From Chiridota heheva (lineage: Eukaryota > Echinodermata > Holothuroidea > Apodida > Chiridotidae), in contig JAIGNY010001257.1 in NCBI GenBank assembly GCA_020152595.1, positions 914,975-978,974 of the forward strand: a DNA stretch of 64,000 nt, given 5' to 3'. This document shows, piece by piece, positions 1 to 9,629 of this stretch. The stretch's first letter is position 1. Each line of letters starts with the position of its first letter. The notes under the pieces are model-generated. The model did not search any database, was not told where the DNA came from, and saw only the letters and a list, made by a program, of their open reading frames with translations. The translations under genes were made by a program, and so were the position numbers.

Positions 1-72
1 GGTGGGGAAGAAAATTCGGTTGGTGAAGAAAATTTGGGTGGGGAAGAAAATTCGGGTGGGGAAGGAAATTGT
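1..72 (+). repeat. 18-bp tandem repeat inside the polymerase gene
   Basis: Four consecutive 18-base units of the type GGTGGGGAAGAAAATTCG with small changes. In the polymerase frame they encode a Gly-Glu-Asn-rich linker (GGEENS-type). It is a low-complexity insertion in a non-conserved part of the polymerase. Confidence 0.8.
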
Positions 73-2523
73 GGAAAAGTCTTGAATCGTTTAATGGGTT
101 CGTTGTTGAATTATTGTCGGCAGATTCCTGTCGTAGGCTTTAATTCGGGCAAATATGATCTGAATGTTATTAAAGGTTTATTATATAAAAGTCTTGAATA
201 TTGTAATGATAATGATGGGGATGAAAATTTACCGGCCATAGGAACTATTATTATTATTAAAAAGAATAGTGATTACATGTGCATTTCTACCAAATGGCTG
301 AAATTTCTGGACATCAAAAACTATCTGGCTCCAGGCTGTAGTTACAAACAATTTCTGAAAGCTTATCAATGCTCTGAGGAAAAAGGCTTTTTCCCTTATG
401 ACTGGATGGACAGTTTAGCAAAGCTCGACCACCCCCAACTTCCACCGCATGACACGTTTTTAATTCTTTAAAGGACGAAAATATAACGGTTGAGGAATAT
501 GAGTATTGTTTAAAGGTTTGGCGTGAAAATAACATGTCAACTTTTAAAGATTTCCTCATATGGTATAATAACAAAGATGTCGTGCCATTTTTAGAGGCTC
601 TTTCCAAAATGAGTCTTTTTTATAAGTCCAAAAGCATAGATATGTTCAAGGAAGGTATTTCTGTCCCAGGTTTAACGCTGAGATATTTATTTCAGAATCT
701 GGAGGATCACTTTTGTTTATTCCCAGCAAAGCATAATGATTTATATCATTTGTTTAAAGATAACATTGTAGGGGCCCTCAATTATTTTTAATCGTCACCA
801 GGAAAAAGACAGAACAAAAATCAAGGGGGGCAAATTGTGTAAAAAAATTGCTGGTTATGATGCCAATGCCCTCTACCTCTGGGCTGTCATGCAGGACATG
901 CCTACAGGTGTCGCTTTAAGACGACGGGCTGATACTGGGTTCAGCTGTGAGTTTACCCACTGGCCCCAGATGACTTCTGTGGGGTGGTTGGAATGGGAGG
1001 CCAAACAACGGGGTATAACTATCCAGCATATACTCAATGGTAAAGAAGTGCGGATAGGAAAACGACAGTTACCTGTGGACGGGTTTGGTGCGGGGTCATA
1101 TATCAATTTCATGGGTGTTTTTGGCATGGTCATCCATGTCAACTAACTGCAGGTAAAACCCATAACCACGTGAATGGCAAAACATTCTCTGAATTGTATC
1201 AGAAAACGTGCGAAACAACCGCATACTTACAATCTTATTTTCAAGTGGTTGAAAAATGGGAGTGCGAGTGGCGGCAAGAGCAAAAGACTCTGTTGAAATT
1301 CGCAACTTTGTCATTCAGCTCTTTCCCCATGCCCTTGGGCATCGAGGTTCAATGCCAGAGGACAAATTGCTAAGTCTTATTCAATCAGGCCATATTTTTG
1401 GTGCTGTTGAATGCGATATTGAAGTCCCCGAACACCTCAAACCTAAATTTGCAGAAATGCCCCCATATTTAAAAATGTTGACATTTCCATAGATGATATA
1501 GGGAGCATATGTCCACATATGCTAAAGAAAACAACTTATTAAGTCAACCTCGACGTAGTCTGATCGGCAGTATGCTTGGTAAGAAACTTTTATTGACCAC
1601 CCCTTTGGTTAAATGGTATCTAGCTCACGGGTTAGTTGTAACTAAAATATATCAAATAATCCAATTCTCGCCAAAACAGGTTTTCAAAACCTTTGGTGAG
1701 GAAGTCACAATGCTCGAAGGGAAGGGGACAAAGACCCTTCCAAGTCTATTATAGCTGATACTATGAAATTAAATGGCAACTCGGCGTATGGCAAAACAGT
1801 GACAAACAAAGAAAGGCAACTTGATATTAAGGTGTGCACTGAAGATTCAGTGTATGCAAAAGTAAATGATCCTTTTTTTAAAAGACTAACACCCCTTGAA
1901 TTTAATATGTATGAAGTGGAACTTTATAAACGTAAAGTTAAGCTCGATTTGCCCCTTCAGATAGGATTTTTGTCTACCAGTATGCAAAATTAAGAATGTT
2001 AGAGTTTTACTACGATTTCATCTCAGTATTCGTGGACCAATCTGATTTTGCCTACTGTGAGATGGATACAGATTCAGCGTATATTGCCATAGCTGCCCAG
2101 TCTTTGGAGGATGTAATAAAACCAGAAATGAAACAAAAATTTGAAAAGGAAAAACATTTATGGTTTCCTCGTACAGAACCAGAGGAAGCTCAAAAATATG
2201 ACAAGCGCACCCCAGGGTTGTTCAAACTTGAGTGGGAGGGGATGGGATTGTATCCTTGTCCAGCAAATGTTTTTATTGTTTCGGGGAATGAAAAGGATAA
2301 GTTAAGTTGTAAGGGTATAAACAATAGCTTAGCACAAATAACAAAGGAACAGTTTTTAAGTGTTATTCGTTCAAAGAAAGCCGTTGAAGCTACCAATAAA
2401 GGGTTCAGACTGCAGAACAATCAAATGCAAACCTATACACAAAAGAAAACAGCATTGTCATACCTATACCTCAAAAGAAAAGTAGAAGAGGACGGTGTGT
2501 CTACCAAACCTTTAGATATTTAA
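1..2523 (+). pseudogene. polB: Protein-primed family-B DNA polymerase, 5' cut, multiply frameshifted
   Basis: The Polinton replicase: a 3'-5' exonuclease plus polymerase that would copy the element by protein priming. Visible in order: ExoII-type motif (GFNSGKYDLNVI, about 150-190), ExoIII-type Y-x3-D motif (YNNKD, about 561-575), motif A (YDANALYL, about 856-880), the WHGHPC motif typical of Polinton polymerases in another frame (about 1114-1131), motif B (KLNGNSAYGK, 1766-1795), and motif C (MDTDSAY, about 2062-2082). The C-terminus ends at a normal stop at 2523. The reading frame changes near 455-470, 785, 1095, 1260-1310, 1490, 1755 and 1994, so no full protein can be made from this copy. 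The N-terminal part lies outside the window. About 840 residues are represented; whole Polinton polymerases are usually over 1,000. Confidence 0.93.
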
Positions 2524-2911
2524 ATGTTTGTAAATAACATTGAGAGAAACACTGTGTAGCTAAGGTGGTGGTGATGGTGATTGTATAAAGTGCAAATATT
2601 GTAAGAATAAGTTTGATGTGTATTTATTGTATAAATATATGAATATATGATATTGCGTATGGTCTTTCTGGTGGTACCAATTGTTGAAGTGCAAATATTT
2701 TAGAAAATAAGTTTGATGTGTCATGATTGTATCAATACAAGTTACTACCTCATTGTGTATGTTTTATCTGTACAAAGATATTGTGTGAATTTGTTTTACC
2801 GCATAGTGTAATAGATAACTTTCAGAAAATTTTAAATATTTTGTTTGAAGCCTTTTTTGCCTTGCTGCTTTATAATTCTAAAGCCTTCTTCGTCCCTTAT
2901 CATTTACTATC
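2524..2911. other. Intergenic spacer between polymerase and ATPase
   Basis: No gene seen. It contains two diverged direct copies of a roughly 50-base segment (about 2590-2640 and 2690-2745, both with AAGTTTGATGTGT) and several TATA-like AT stretches. It may hold the polymerase 3' end and the ATPase promoter, but no specific signal can be assigned. Confidence 0.5.
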
Positions 2912-3544
2912 ATGGATCCAAGACTACAACACCCCTTCACATGTGTGATTGCTGGACCAACTCAGAGTGGGAAGACAATCTTTTTGAGTCGATTATTGAC
3001 CCATGCTCACAAACTTATCAAAGAGCCCCCAGAGGTTATTTTGTGGTTCTATGGGGAATTTCAAGCTCTCTATGATAATCTTAGTCATACTTTAGGTTCA
3101 AATATTCAATTCATAGAAGGGGTGCCAACTTCCTTTGACGAATATCTAAACAAATCAAAGCGTAATCTGATTATTCTTGATGATTTGATGTCGGAAACCG
3201 CTAGTGACAAGAAAATTAGTAATCTGTTTACCAAAGGAAGCCACCATAAAAATTTGTCAGTTATTTTAGTCAGTCAAAACTTATTTCACCAAGGTCGTGA
3301 AAGTCGAACTATTAGCCTGAATTCGCATTATCTCATATTATTCAAAAATCCTAGAGATGCATCCCAAATTTCCTACCTGGCTCGTCAAATGTTTCCTGAA
3401 AACCCAAACACCTCCAGGAGGCCTATCATGACGCCACAAGCAAACCTTACGGATATCTATTCATTGATCTTAAAACGAATACCCATGAAAACTATCGACT
3501 TAGAACCCAAATATTTCCAGATGAAATTCAGTATGCCTACGTAA
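2912..3544 (+). CDS. A32/FtsK-HerA-type genome packaging ATPase
   Basis: A 210-residue intact ATPase expected to pump element DNA into capsids. Walker A is GPTQSGKT (residues 15-22); Walker B is LIILDDLM (about residues 85-92), followed by a conserved TKGSHH segment and the LVSQN motif resembling sensor I. The length fits Polinton packaging ATPases. The start at 2912 is the first ATG, eight codons before the conserved core. It is a plus-strand neighbour of the polymerase, as in other Polintons. No breaks are seen. Confidence 0.93.
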   Translation: MDPRLQHPFTCVIAGPTQSGKTIFLSRLLTHAHKLIKEPPEVILWFYGEFQALYDNLSHTLGSNIQFIEGVPTSFDEYLNKSKRNLIILDDLMSETASDKKISNLFTKGSHHKNLSVILVSQNLFHQGRESRTISLNSHYLILFKNPRDASQISYLARQMFPENPNTSRRPIMTPQANLTDIYSLILKRIPMKTIDLEPKYFQMKFSMPT

Positions 3545-3594
3545 AAAAATAGTTAAAAGAAAGTGACAACCACTTTTAAGCTCATTCTGTCACC

Positions 3595-3923
3595 ATGCAG
3601 CGTTGGCGTAAACAGGGTCCTTACTTGCATGTATTAGCAAAAGGGTCCCCAAAACAACGACAAGGTATCATCCAAGGTGCTTCAAAAGAACTGATTACGT
3701 GTCTTTGCGAAGGGCCTTGAATACTCTGAATGGTAATATTCAATTAAAGAAACATCAAAAACAGAAACTGACTAAACATCGCCACCAGTTACGCAAACTT
3801 GCCAATCGCAGGGTGGCAGTGGCAGCTAAAAAGAAGATTTTGCTCCAAAAAGGGGGTTCAGTCCTGGCCGCCATATTACCACCCCTCATTGGTGTCCTTG
3901 GAAGTCTTTTGTTCAAAAAATAA
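3595..3923 (+). pseudogene. PX-type basic protein with GG-hydrophobic tail, frameshifted
   Basis: A small Polinton protein of the type with a conserved helical N-terminal half (starting MQRWRKQGPYLHVLAKG at 3595), a Lys/Arg/His-rich middle and a C-terminal double-glycine followed by a hydrophobic stretch (GGSVLAAILPPLIGVLG, about 3856-3906). The N-terminal part reads in one frame to a stop near 3720 and the rest continues in another frame from about 3700, so a single-base change lies in 3700-3715. The GG motif recalls adenovirus-type protease sites before small core/membrane peptides; that role is inference. The stop overlaps the next start (TAATG at 3921-3925). Confidence 0.72.
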
Positions 3924-4591
3924 TGGAGCATACGAAAAAACTTGTACTAGTGTCCCCTGACTATATTGCTCGTATAAAAACAGCCTCAAGTCATTCACCG
4001 GAACAAACCAAAAGGCGAGAATTAGAGGATCAGTTATCAACGCTGCTTGATGATACCACTAATGACGACGCAAGTAAAATGAAACGTTACGCCGATCTAT
4101 TACAACGCTACCTAATGTACGAGACGAAAGCCAAGGAACCTCCTGCTGTACGACTTCTTCCCACCCAGTCTGACACCCAAGTTGATGCGCGCGAACAACA
4201 CGCCACCATTGAAAGAGATGTTATAGACAGTGTTCCTAAAGCTTTTAAGAGTAAAGCAGCACAATTGCTAAAAAAAATCAGTGGGAGTGTTCTCGGTTGG
4301 AATGAAAAAGGCGAATTACTTGTCAATGGACAAACCGTAAAAGGCTCTCATATGGTTGATTTGGTGAATGATGTGGTACGCAAGCGAAAATCGCCAACAC
4401 CCATAGGCATGAACAATTTCACCACAGGTTTGGCACAGTTGAATATGCCCCGTGAATTGATCGGCAATCCAGAGCGTTGGCAAGATATCGAGAGATTGAG
4501 AAATCCAGAAACGGAGACTAAGAAAAACGTGGTCAACCAGCACCTCCAGCAACCGACAGGGATGACGCATCAAATGACTTATATGGAATAG
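3923..4591 (+). CDS. PW-type Polinton protein of unknown function
   Basis: A 222-residue intact protein. The N-terminal half is charged and helical, probably coiled-coil; the C-terminal half has a compact conserved block (WNEKGELLVNGQTVKGS, then DLVNDVV, PIGMNNF, LNMPRELIGN). The same block is found, degraded, in element B (38.7-38.9 kb) next to its integrase, which supports a conserved Polinton gene. Its start codon overlaps the stop of the upstream gene. Function is unknown; a virion or scaffolding role is a guess from its position among structural genes. Confidence 0.8.
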   Translation: MEHTKKLVLVSPDYIARIKTASSHSPEQTKRRELEDQLSTLLDDTTNDDASKMKRYADLLQRYLMYETKAKEPPAVRLLPTQSDTQVDAREQHATIERDVIDSVPKAFKSKAAQLLKKISGSVLGWNEKGELLVNGQTVKGSHMVDLVNDVVRKRKSPTPIGMNNFTTGLAQLNMPRELIGNPERWQDIERLRNPETETKKNVVNQHLQQPTGMTHQMTYME

Positions 4592-4704
4592 CTCACCATT
4601 TACCCAAGACCCTTCAAAAACGTAAAAAGACCAAGATGCATTGGGAAAGATATTAAAGCTCACGACATAACTGTCTGTCAATCAGTTGTCAGTGTGAAAG
4701 TATC

Positions 4705-4810
4705 ATGGGCTGTTTCCCAGTAAAAGGTCTCTCGTTGAAACTGTCATTACGTAAAATATTCTGTTTTTCTGCATGTTGTGGAAGCTCTGTGCTCGTAGAA
4801 AAACAACCTG
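4705..4810 (+). other. Possible small coding segment upstream of integrase (ACCG motif)
   Basis: An open frame starting with ATG at 4705 contains ACCGSSVLVEKQ (about 4771-4806) and runs into the integrase start in a different frame. A very similar peptide, ACCGRSVVVDRTD, is encoded just before the integrase of element B (39060-39098), although the two elements are otherwise strongly diverged. It may be an extra N-terminal piece of the integrase, a small separate protein, or an overlapping leader frame. Confidence 0.35.
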
Positions 4811-5881
4811 ATGGACAAATACCTCACAGATCTGTACTACGACCCATCACATCCTGCCGCCTATGGCGGCGTGAGTGCCATTTATCGAGCAGTACAACGG
4901 GACAAGAAGAGCATTAGTGTGAAAGATATCAAAACATGGCTCAGCGGTAGAGAGACTTACACACTTCACAAACCTCGACGGACTCGTTTTAAACGAAATA
5001 GGGTCATTGTTTCAGGCATCGACAGCCAGTGGCAAGCAGACTTTGTTGATATGGCCACATTTTCAAAATATAACAAAGGTCATCGATACATTCTGACATG
5101 CATTGACATTTTCTCCAAATTTGCCTGGGCCCGGTCTTTGAAGGATAAGACGGGAAAAAGCATCGTTCGAGCCTTTCAATCTATTTTCAAAGAGAAGAAT
5201 CGAAAGCCCAAGACATTACAAACAGACAAAGGCAGCGAATTTTTGAATCGAACATTCCAGCAGTTCCTCCGTAAGAACCAGGTACATTTTTTTACCACGC
5301 AAAATGAAACAAAGGCCTCTATTGTGGAACGTTTTAATCGAACGCTCAAATCGAAAATGTGGCGCTATTTTACAGCAAATGGAACACGAGTATTCTTAGG
5401 GGTGTTGCAACAGTTTCTAGCAGGCTACAATAAACGAATCCATCGAAGTATCGGAATGGCTCCACAAGAAGTGAATCACCATAATCAAGAGGCAGTATGG
5501 CACAAGCTGTATGGCACAAACGAAGAAGTAATGCACTCAAAGTACAACATTGGTGAACTTGTTCGCATAAGTATGGCAACTCAACCTTTTCGTAAAGGTT
5601 ATCTTCCGCAATGGACGGACGAAATATTCACTGTGAGCAAAGTCATTCCACGCAACCCTTTAGTGTATACGCTTGAAGATGCTGAAGGAGATCTCATTCA
5701 AGGAACCTTTTATTCCCATGAACTTCAAAAAGTGTCAAAGGAAGTTCACACTTATCGCATCGAAAAAATTCTAAGTCGTCGACGTCGGAATGGCAAAACA
5801 GAGTTCTTCGTAAAATGGATGGGTTATCCAAAAAAATTTAACAGCTGGGTCCAAGACGTCTACAGATATAAAAACATTTAA
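4811..5881 (+). CDS. Retrovirus-like integrase (rve family) with C-terminal chromodomain
   Basis: A 356-residue intact enzyme expected to insert element DNA into host chromosomes. The RNase H-fold catalytic core has all three acidic residues: Asp in WQADFVDM (about residue 77), Asp in LQTDKGSEF (about 138) and Glu in ASIVERFNRTLK (about 174). An SH3-like segment follows, then a chromodomain at the C-terminus (about 315-350: YRIEKILSRR ... FFVKWMGYPKKFNSWV), which in retroelements and Polintons can bind modified histones and steer insertion. The start is the first ATG before the conserved YYDPSHPAAYGG block. The gene is complete, so it could still be functional. Confidence 0.95.
   Translation: MDKYLTDLYYDPSHPAAYGGVSAIYRAVQRDKKSISVKDIKTWLSGRETYTLHKPRRTRFKRNRVIVSGIDSQWQADFVDMATFSKYNKGHRYILTCIDIFSKFAWARSLKDKTGKSIVRAFQSIFKEKNRKPKTLQTDKGSEFLNRTFQQFLRKNQVHFFTTQNETKASIVERFNRTLKSKMWRYFTANGTRVFLGVLQQFLAGYNKRIHRSIGMAPQEVNHHNQEAVWHKLYGTNEEVMHSKYNIGELVRISMATQPFRKGYLPQWTDEIFTVSKVIPRNPLVYTLEDAEGDLIQGTFYSHELQKVSKEVHTYRIEKILSRRRRNGKTEFFVKWMGYPKKFNSWVQDVYRYKNI
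5867..5875 (+). promoter_or_regulatory. Possible TATA box for the minor capsid gene
   Basis: TATAAAAAC overlaps the last codons of the integrase and lies 73 bases before the ATG at 5940, similar to the spacing in element B. AT-rich coding sequence could give it by chance. Confidence 0.3.
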
Positions 5882-5939
5882 AAAACGTAGTCAGTAAATG
5901 TTATTTTTCATTTCAAGAGTGAGTGGTGAGGCGACAGAC

Positions 5940-6668
5940 ATGGCTTCATTTTACGTTACACTTCCAAGCAACAGTTCTCCGATCGAACATCCAGAAAATA
6001 CTCTTACAAACTATCGCGTTAAGCTCTCAAGACCTATCACGTTGGAGGGTCAGTGGGAAGTTGGCCTGGCTGAAATTATCTTTCCTCACCAGTGGTATAA
6101 CATTGACAAAAATTCTAAATATAGCTACACTGTAGACGGACATCAATGGTGGACAAAAGCACTACCATCCGGCTATTATGATAACGCACGGGACATTGTC
6201 AAACTGTTAGAAACAAATTATCCTGAAGAGATTCGCTATGAGTACAACGATAAGGACAGCAGGTTGCGCATCGAGCTGGCTGAAAATACTCAAGTAAAAT
6301 TTCAAGGCAGATTAGCTGAAATTTTGGGATTCAAGTCAACGACCATCGTTACAAAGAGTCTTACCATAGAAAAACCTTTAGATCTTAGACATATTCATAA
6401 TCTGTATGTGTATTGCGACATTGTGGAAGCTCATGCCGTAGGACATACAAAGGTACCACTCCTTCGCGTTGTCAACGTCAAAGGAAGATTTGGAGATGAC
6501 ATCAGTGCGATATATTCGAATATCTATTATCATCCGGTGAAACAAAAGTATTTTGACACGGTAGAAGTTGATATAACGGATAGTATTGGACGCAGCATAC
6601 CATTCGTGCGTGGTAACGTGATCACGACACTTCACTTTCGACTTCGTAGAGCTCCACAATTTGTTTGA
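5940..6668 (+). CDS. Single-jelly-roll minor capsid (penton-like) protein
   Basis: A 242-residue intact protein matching the SJR minor capsid (penton) protein of Polintons and adintoviruses, expected at capsid vertices. Key features: N-terminal FYVTLPSNSS, the WEVGLAEIIFPHQWYN block (about residues 37-52), LAEILGF, the HNLYVYCDIVE block, and a C-terminal FVRGNVITTLHFRLRR strand. An ATG at 5898 lies upstream in frame, but the one at 5940 directly precedes the conserved start and gives the usual length. It follows the integrase, as in element B, where the corresponding gene is triplicated. Confidence 0.88.
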   Translation: MASFYVTLPSNSSPIEHPENTLTNYRVKLSRPITLEGQWEVGLAEIIFPHQWYNIDKNSKYSYTVDGHQWWTKALPSGYYDNARDIVKLLETNYPEEIRYEYNDKDSRLRIELAENTQVKFQGRLAEILGFKSTTIVTKSLTIEKPLDLRHIHNLYVYCDIVEAHAVGHTKVPLLRVVNVKGRFGDDISAIYSNIYYHPVKQKYFDTVEVDITDSIGRSIPFVRGNVITTLHFRLRRAPQFV

Positions 6669-6670
6669 AA

Positions 6671-7080
6671 ATGCGTTCACCTAATTTTCATAGCAATTCC
6701 AGCGATTATGAAAATTACTACCTTCATCAGGTTGGTCATGGTTTGCCCGTCTTTCGGGGGGGGCGCAGGCTCAGCAGGGGCATGGGCTAGGCAACATATT
6801 AGGAAGTTTATTTCGCTCTGCTGTTCCGCTGCTTAAGAAAGGTGCTAAAGCATTGGGAAAGGAAGCGCTACGCACAGGTGTCGAAATTGCTGGAGATGTT
6901 TTTGATGGAAGGTCTATTAAAGAAGCTGCAAAATCAAGAGCAACCGCGGCTGGAAAAAGAGTAGCGAGGAGAGTGGTGGCCCGTGCGACAACAACTAATA
7001 AAAAACGGGGACGCAAACCAACAACTGTCAGTCGTCAACGGGTCAAGAGAGTGAAAAGGTCTCCCGATATATTTGATTAA
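6671..7080 (+). pseudogene. pVI/PY-like minor virion protein, frameshift in a G run
   Basis: A small basic Polinton protein. The N-terminal part has VFRGG; after a run of eight G (about 6757-6764) the frame shifts and continues with a glycine-rich segment, an amphipathic helix (LLKKGAKALGKEALRTGV, about 6831-6884) and an Arg/Lys/Ala-rich tail to 7080. The helix resembles the conserved region of Polinton pVI-like proteins, thought to be a capsid-internal, membrane-active or DNA-associated protein. The break is exactly in the homopolymer, so it could be a mutation, an assembly error or, less likely, programmed slippage. Confidence 0.72.
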
Positions 7081-7085
7081 TCAAT

Positions 7086-8411
7086 ATGTCTTTTTTTGCA
7101 TGAACATTCGTGTGAATGTACTAAGTCCAAACTAGATCTCTTTGTCATACCACCTACCCAGACTAGTATAGAGAAAGGCCAATGGGTAGAGTATTACCCT
7201 ATTGCCAATATCACGGACAGTGGACCTATCGAGTTTTATGTTTCGGGATCTACCGAGGAATATATCGACTTGTCCCAGACGCAGCTGTATGTCAGAGCTA
7301 AAATTACAACTGCCACAGGAGAAGTTATCCCAGACACTGCCAAAGTAGGGCCCGTCAATCTGTTCATGCAGTCTCTGTTCAGCCAAATCGATGTCTCACT
7401 TAATGAACGACTGATATCACCCTCTACACCGACTTACCCGTACCGTGCCATGATCGAAACCTTATTGAGTTATGGATCACAAGCAAAGGAGAGTCAGTTG
7501 ACCACCTCCCTCTTTTACAAAGATACGGCAGGGTGTATGGATCAAGTTAACCCATTGGCCGAAGGTAATGCTGTCAATACTGGTCTGAAGAAGAGACACT
7601 CTTTCATTAAAGCAGGCAAGACCGTGGATATGCTTGGACCCATTCATAGTGACATATTCTTTCAAGAAAAATACTTGTTAAATGGAGTCAATCTTAAACT
7701 TAAACTCATCAAGAGTAAAGATGCTTTTGTTTAATGTCTGGAGATGCTGATGAAGCCTACAAAGTTGTCATCAGCGATGCCTCTTTGTTTGTAAGAAGAG
7801 TCAAATTAAACCCCTCTGTGTCGTTGGGTCATGAAAAGGCACTAGCTAAAGCCAGTGCCAAGTATCCAATCAGACGAGTTGTGACAAAGATGTTATCTAT
7901 TCCAGCCGGAAACATGTCCTATGTGCAAGATCATATATTCTTGGGTCAGCTCCCTAAGAGACTGATTATCGGTTGTGTTCGCAACACAACATTTAATGGA
8001 TCTTATCAGCAGAATCCCTTTAATTTTGACAACTTTGGGGCAAACTTCCTGGCCGTCTATGTGGATGGAGAACAGATTCCTTACAAACCTCTCAAACCGG
8101 ACTATGAAGGAGGAAACTACATCAGAGCTTATCACACCTTATTTTCTGGTACAGATAAAATGAATAAAGATGAAGGAAATGGTCTCAGTCGAGAAGAATA
8201 TCCCAAGGGGTACGCACTGTATGCTTTTAACTTAACCCCGGATTTGTCTAGTGGAGGGCACTTCAATCTAGTCAAGCAGGGAAATCTTCGCCTAGAGCTG
8301 CAATTTGCTCAGCCCCTAACTACAACCATCAATGTGCTCGTCTATGGCGAATTAGACAACATTATAGAAGTTGATAAATCACGGAATGTCATCTTTGATT
8401 ACACCAGTTAA
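7086..8411 (+). pseudogene. Double-jelly-roll major capsid protein, two T-run frameshifts
   Basis: The major capsid (hexon-like) protein that would form the icosahedral shell. The N-terminal jelly roll reads from about 7096 (KLDLFVIPPTQTSIEKGQWV, VGPVNLFMQSLFSQIDV, YRAMIETLLSYG) to a stop at 7732-7734. The C-terminal jelly roll reads in another frame from 7734 (YKVVISDASLFVRRVKLN, YPIRRVVTKM, LPKRLIIGCV, PFNFDNFGANFLAVYVDG) to 8411. The likely start ATG at 7086 is out of phase with the first part across a T7 run, and the two halves are out of phase beside a TTTT run. Total length about 440 residues fits Polinton MCPs. Only homopolymer positions are affected, so the loss may be recent or an assembly artefact. 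Confidence 0.9.
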
Positions 8412-8414
8412 ACC

Positions 8415-8981
8415 ATGAATACTAATCAGATTTCACATGTACTGAAAACGGATCCGTTTTCAAAATCTGACTTTCAAGGCGTATTTGCCTCGGACCATTT
8501 ACACCATTTCAAACCTCAAGTGCCGTGTGCCGTTGTCGTCAATTTGGACCCAAGCCACCTTCCTGGAAGTCATTGGATAGCAATCTACATTTCGAAGGAT
8601 AGGATGGGAGATTATTTTGATTCTTATGGATTGCCACCCTCTCTTGTACCAGACATAAAAGCCTTTTTAAATAGATATTGTGTTTCCTATCGACAGAATC
8701 ATCGTCAATTTCAAGGGTTTTATTCTACCGTTTGCGGACAATACACTATTTTCTTCCTCCTACATCGCTGTCGAGGTATAGCAATGGAGAGGATTTCGTC
8801 TTGGTTTACAAAGGATCCCGAAACTAATGATCAGCTTGTTCACGGATTTATCGAAAGACATTTTCCCTGTATAGATGAACCCTCTTTAATGTTTCAATGG
8901 TGCAGCAAAGAGCTAAGGCCCGGACTACATAAAGCATGTTATAGATTTTGTTATAGATTTTGTTATAATATAATATCTTAA
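8415..8981 (+). CDS. Adenovirus-type (Ulp1-like) cysteine protease
   Basis: A 188-residue protease expected to process capsid precursors. Catalytic residues are visible: His in GSHWIAIYI (about residue 54), the acidic residue in GDYFDSYG (about 71), and Cys in STVCGQY (about 114). It starts four bases after the MCP stop. The C-terminal end has a short repeat (RFCYRFCY), possibly a local duplication extending the tail. It is complete. Confidence 0.92.
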   Translation: MNTNQISHVLKTDPFSKSDFQGVFASDHLHHFKPQVPCAVVVNLDPSHLPGSHWIAIYISKDRMGDYFDSYGLPPSLVPDIKAFLNRYCVSYRQNHRQFQGFYSTVCGQYTIFFLLHRCRGIAMERISSWFTKDPETNDQLVHGFIERHFPCIDEPSLMFQWCSKELRPGLHKACYRFCYRFCYNIIS

Positions 8982-9023
8982 TTTTATTTGCCGTGTATGA
9001 AAAAATACTAGAAGTAGACTATG

Positions 9024-9029
9024 AATAAA
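9024..9029 (+). terminator. AATAAA poly(A) signal after the protease gene
   Basis: A canonical AATAAA about 43 bases beyond the protease stop, between the plus-strand block and the convergent minus-strand genes. It would end the plus-strand transcript. Confidence 0.5.
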
Positions 9030-9113
9030 AGAGAAAAAAACCAACAATAGTCTTTGTTATGTCATTATTTAATTCTTTTCACTCTTGTCATGTACTTTAC
9101 AATACTTTAATGT

Positions 9114-9569
9114 TCAATATTTATTGTTCAATGTTTCAGCAACCCTCTGAATCTGCGGTGCTAGTTCATGCAACTTTTCCCATTCTTCCTTCTTTAAGTT
9201 GATGCCTTTCCCTGCTTTGAGCTTATTTTTCGTACCGTCCCCATGATATTCCCTGATGGTAATAAAGGTAGCCCTCTGGAATCTTCGTATCACAGCATAC
9301 CGCTTTCCACCCAAATGAAACCGGCTCCCAGTAGAAGGACTTATTTCTCTTTGAACAGGTTTCCCAATCGATTTGTCAGGTTCTATCACAGTCGTTTCAG
9401 GCGTGCTGACGTTTAAATCAGTTTGAAAAATACACGGTGGCTCCCATGTTGTTTCCTTGGTATTCATGTTTAGAAAATAAGGTTTGTTCTCTTTTAAGTT
9501 AAAGTGACCTCGCCATCCAAGTTTAAATGCCTCATCTGATAATTCTGGGTATAATTCAGTAGCATCCAT
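9114..9569 (-). CDS. WW domain fused to a PC4-like DNA-binding domain
   Basis: A 151-residue minus-strand protein. Near the N-terminus is a WW-type module (starts GWRGHFNLKENKPYFLN, second Trp in TTWEPP): two Trp about 22 apart, central aromatic pair and terminal Pro, as in domains that bind proline-rich partners. After a linker, the C-terminal half matches the PC4/p15 ssDNA-binding coactivator fold: GGKRYAVIRRF, FITIREY, GKGINLKKEEWEKLHEL. The start at 9569 is preferred over an in-frame ATG at 9623, which would add 18 residues with a poly-Phe run. It follows a second PC4-like gene by 60 bases. Predicted role: nuclear DNA binding, possibly controlling element transcription or replication. This is inference. 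Confidence 0.75.
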   Translation of the reverse strand: MDATELYPELSDEAFKLGWRGHFNLKENKPYFLNMNTKETTWEPPCIFQTDLNVSTPETTVIEPDKSIGKPVQREISPSTGSRFHLGGKRYAVIRRFQRATFITIREYHGDGTKNKLKAGKGINLKKEEWEKLHELAPQIQRVAETLNNKY

Positions 9570-9629
9570 CCTCACTGCAGGTAGAGAAATAAAACTTGAG
9601 TCAATGTTAAAGAAAAAAAACAAACAATC

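Noticed and set aside
4108-4681. Minus-strand open frames opposite the PW-type gene
   Set aside because: Shadows of the plus-strand gene without recognisable motifs.
7100-7102. ATG at 7100 as the MCP start
   Set aside because: It is out of phase with the conserved N-terminal jelly-roll sequence; ATG 7086 with a break in the T run fits better.
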